This document shows positions 4,877 through 7,441 of a DNA stretch of 7,441 nucleotides, in pieces. The translations under genes and the position numbers were made by a program. This DNA comes from an uncultured Clostridia bacterium (GTDB lineage Bacteria; Bacillota; Clostridia; Oscillospirales; Oscillospiraceae). The notes beneath the pieces were generated by a model that was given only the letters and a program-made list of their open reading frames with translations, was not told the origin of the DNA and searched no databases. Each line of letters begins with the position of its first letter. Within the stretch, counting starts at the first letter, position 1. The DNA is taken from assembly GCA_945918315.1 (NCBI GenBank), contig CAMEIK010000054.1, positions 1 through 7,441 of the forward strand, in the 5' to 3' direction.

Positions 4877-7435
4877 ATGAAGGTCGTTGTTATCGGCGGC
4901 GTCGCCGCGGGTACCAAGGCTGCCGCGAAACTGATGCGGCAGGACCGGACCGCCCAGGTCACGGTCTATACCAAGGGACGGGATATTTCCTACGCGGGCT
5001 GCGGCCTGCCCTACTATGTGGGCGGGGCGATTGAGACCCGGGAGGAGCTGATTGTGAATACTCCCGAAAAATACCGGGGGCTGACCGGTGTGGAGGTCAG
5101 AACGGGGATGGAAGCCACAGCCGTGGATGCTTCCGCCAGGACGGTCACCTTCGCAAACGGCGAGGTTGTGGGCTATGACAAGCTGGTCATCGCCACCGGC
5201 GCGGAGCCCTTTGTTCCCAACGTGCCCGGTGTTGCCCTTCCCGGTGTGTTCACCATGCGGACCCCCGATGATGCCATCGGTCTGCGGGCGTATGTGGACA
5301 GCAATCACTGCCGCAGCGCCGTTGTGGTGGGCGGCGGCTTCATCGGTCTGGAGATCGCCGAAAACCTGATGGCCAAGGGCCTGAATGTCACCGTCATCGA
5401 TATGGCCGATCAGCTGATGCCCAATATCTTTGACCCGGAGATGGCGGACTACGCCCGCCGTCAGCTTCAGAGCAAGGGCATGCGTGTCCGTACCGGCACC
5501 CCCCTGAAGGGCATCCTGGGCGCCGAAAAGGCCGAGGGTGTGGATACCGGCATGGGAACCATCGCCGCCGACGTGGTGGTGCTGGCCATTGGCGTCCGGC
5601 CCGCTACCGGCTTCCTGGCGGACAGCGGCCTGGATATGTTCAAGGGCACCATCAGGGTGGACGACCACCAGAGGACCAATCTTCCCGATATTTACGCCGT
5701 GGGCGACTGCGCCATGGTGTTTAACCGGCTCACCGGCGCGCCCCAGTGGTCCGCCATGGGCTCCACCGCCAATATCACCGGCCGGTGCCTGGCCCGGAAC
5801 CTCACCGGCAAGGACAGCCCCTACGGCGGCTGCTTCGGCACCGGTGTTGTGAAGCTCTTTGAGGGCCTGAACGGCGGCCGGACCGGTCTGACGGAAGCTC
5901 AGGCGGTGAGCGCCGGGTATGATCCCGAGACGATTATCTGCGTCACCGACGACAAGGCCCACTACTATCCCGACGCGGGCACCTTTGTGACCAAGCTGAT
6001 CGCGGACAAAGCAAGCCACGTTCTCCTGGGCATTCAGGTTCTGGGCTCCGGCGCGGTTGACAAGATGGTGGACATTGCCGTCACCGGCATTGCCATGGGC
6101 GCGAAGGTGGAAGACTTCGATACCCTGGACTTTGCCTACGCTCCGCCCTTCTCCACTGCCATCCATCCCTTTGTCCAGGCCTGCTACATTCTGGAAAACA
6201 AGCTGGCCGGAGAACTGGAGACCTTCACTCCCGCCCAGTACGCCGCGGGCAAGGCCAAGGGCTACCAGGTCATCGATGTGCAGCCCGCCGCCGCCATTCC
6301 CGGCGCCAAGTGGGTGGATCTTGCCAAGGTCACGGACGGCATCGAGGGCTTTGACAAGGACGCCAGGCTCCTGCTGGTCTGCGCCAAGGGCAAGCGGGGC
6401 TACTTCCTGCAGAATCGTCTGAAGGCCGCGGGCTACACCAATACCCGGGTCCTGGAGGGCGGCGCCTTCTTCAACACCGTGAAGGTGGCGGTCCCCGGCG
6501 GCAAGCTGGACCCTGCCGAGATCAAGCGGGTCAAGGGCCTGGGCTGCCTGCAGGACAAGCGCTATCCCGATGTGTTCAACGTCCGGATTATCACCCGGAA
6601 CGGTAAGATTACCGCCGAGGAGCAGAAGGCCATCGCCGAGGCTGCCGAGCGGTTCGGCAGCTCCGCCATTACCATGACCACCCGTCTGACCCTGGAGGTC
6701 CAGGGGGTCAAGTACGAGAACATTCAGCCCCTCATTGACTTCCTCCATGACCACGGCCTGGAAACCGGCGGCACCGGGTCCCTGGTGCGGCCCGTGGTTT
6801 CCTGCAAGGGCACTACCTGCCAGTACGGTCTGCTGGATTCCTTCGGCCTCAGCGAGAAGCTCCATGAGAAGTTCTATGTGGGCTACCACAATGTGACTCT
6901 GCCCCACAAGTTCAAGATTGCGGTGGGCGGCTGCCCCAACAACTGCGTCAAGCCGGACCTGAACGATCTGGGTATTATTGGCCAGCGGGTGCCCATGGTG
7001 GATCTGAGCAAGTGCCGCGGCTGCAAGAAGTGCCAGGTGGAGCAGACCTGCCCCATCCACACCGCCAAGGTGGTGGACGGCAAGATCCGCATTGATCCGA
7101 ACGAATGCAACAACTGCGGCCGGTGCAAGGGCAAGTGCCCCTTCGGCGCGCTGGAAGAGTACATGGACGGCTACAAGGTCTATGTGGGCGGACGCTGGGG
7201 CAAGCGGGTTGCCCACGGTCTGCCCCTGACCAAGATCTTTACCTCCGAGGAGGAGGTCATGGACGTGGTGGAGAGCGCCATCCTGCTGTTCCGGGATGAG
7301 GGCATCTCCGGCGAGCGGTTTGCCGACACCATCGAGCGTCTGGGCTTTGACTATGTCAACGACAAGCTGGTGAACCACAAGATCGACAAGGCGGCAGCCC
7401 TGCAGAAGACCGTCAAAGGCGGCGCCACCTGCTGA
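4877..7435 (+). CDS. CoA-disulfide-reductase-like / rhodanese / siroheme sulfite reductase / ferredoxin fusion
   Basis: This 852-residue cytoplasmic protein is probably an NAD(P)H-dependent reductase of sulfite, persulfide or polysulfide. Residues 1-450 form a CoA-disulfide-reductase-type module: FAD motif VVIGGVAAG (4-12), redox Cys42 in GCGLPYY, NAD(P)H motif GGGFIGLE (152-159), FAD motif VGDCA (275-279) and YAPPFS (421-426). Residues about 462-538 form a short rhodanese with catalytic Cys502 in CAKGKR. Residues about 565-635 are the ferredoxin-like half-domain of nitrite/sulfite reductases. The siroheme-[4Fe-4S] ligands follow: Cys643 and Cys648 (CKGTTC), Cys686 and Cys690 (CPNNC). An inserted two-cluster ferredoxin uses Cys713/716/719/725 and Cys744/747/750/754. 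Residues 761-830, with GGRWGKR and GERFADTIERLG, complete the reductase. The tail ends in Cys852. Stand-alone CoADR-rhodanese proteins are NADH-dependent persulfide reductases. Nitrite is a possible alternative substrate. An in-frame ATG at 4724 would add 51 residues but lies inside the proposed promoter. Confidence 0.9.
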   Translation: MKVVVIGGVAAGTKAAAKLMRQDRTAQVTVYTKGRDISYAGCGLPYYVGGAIETREELIVNTPEKYRGLTGVEVRTGMEATAVDASARTVTFANGEVVGYDKLVIATGAEPFVPNVPGVALPGVFTMRTPDDAIGLRAYVDSNHCRSAVVVGGGFIGLEIAENLMAKGLNVTVIDMADQLMPNIFDPEMADYARRQLQSKGMRVRTGTPLKGILGAEKAEGVDTGMGTIAADVVVLAIGVRPATGFLADSGLDMFKGTIRVDDHQRTNLPDIYAVGDCAMVFNRLTGAPQWSAMGSTANITGRCLARNLTGKDSPYGGCFGTGVVKLFEGLNGGRTGLTEAQAVSAGYDPETIICVTDDKAHYYPDAGTFVTKLIADKASHVLLGIQVLGSGAVDKMVDIAVTGIAMGAKVEDFDTLDFAYAPPFSTAIHPFVQACYILENKLAGELETFTPAQYAAGKAKGYQVIDVQPAAAIPGAKWVDLAKVTDGIEGFDKDARLLLVCAKGKRGYFLQNRLKAAGYTNTRVLEGGAFFNTVKVAVPGGKLDPAEIKRVKGLGCLQDKRYPDVFNVRIITRNGKITAEEQKAIAEAAERFGSSAITMTTRLTLEVQGVKYENIQPLIDFLHDHGLETGGTGSLVRPVVSCKGTTCQYGLLDSFGLSEKLHEKFYVGYHNVTLPHKFKIAVGGCPNNCVKPDLNDLGIIGQRVPMVDLSKCRGCKKCQVEQTCPIHTAKVVDGKIRIDPNECNNCGRCKGKCPFGALEEYMDGYKVYVGGRWGKRVAHGLPLTKIFTSEEEVMDVVESAILLFRDEGISGERFADTIERLGFDYVNDKLVNHKIDKAAALQKTVKGGATC

Positions 7436-7441
7436 CGCGGC

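Noticed and set aside
3047..7378. A continuous minus-strand open frame of 1443 codons spanning two + strand genes
   Set aside because: Its translation is low-complexity, rich in His, Gly, Ala and Gln, and has no recognisable domain. It arises because the GC-rich + strand genes seldom use codons that create stops on the other strand in this frame. The + strand genes have full catalytic motifs.

Overview
The window reads as chromosomal DNA of an anaerobic, GC-rich member of the Bacillota, most likely a gut-type Clostridia (Oscillospiraceae-like). This is an inference from strong AGGAGG-type Shine-Dalgarno sequences, frequent GTG starts, tightly overlapping genes, a seven-helix GGDEF protein, a ferredoxin-containing siroheme reductase module and a Spo0A-box-like site. 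All six genes lie on the + strand. There are no RNA genes, mobile elements or CRISPR arrays, and no gene-free stretch exceeds about 215 bases.

Region 1 (1-2955) is a compact four-gene run: glutamate racemase (murI), uridine kinase (udk), a HAD-family phosphatase and a DUF89 metal-dependent phosphatase. The junctions overlap by 1, 11 and 4 bases, so the genes are almost certainly co-transcribed and translationally coupled. The run joins a cell-wall precursor enzyme to a nucleoside kinase and two probable small-molecule phosphatases that may act in metabolite house-cleaning.

Region 2 (2956-4698) is a single-gene unit. A 181-base intergenic region holds small hairpins, a possible Spo0A box and an extended -10 promoter. 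It leads to a membrane diguanylate cyclase with seven predicted helices, a degenerate GGDEF-like domain and an intact GGDEF domain with an inhibitory I-site. A strong rho-independent terminator closes the unit.

Region 3 (4699-7441) starts with a likely promoter overlapping the terminator end and a leader of about 140 bases that can fold into competing stems. It then encodes the most interesting object in the window: one 852-residue polypeptide. It fuses a CoA-disulfide-reductase-like FAD/NAD(P)H module, a rhodanese with its catalytic cysteine, and a siroheme/[4Fe-4S] sulfite/nitrite-reductase module carrying an inserted two-cluster ferredoxin. It looks like a self-contained NAD(P)H-driven sulfur (sulfite, persulfide or polysulfide) reductase.
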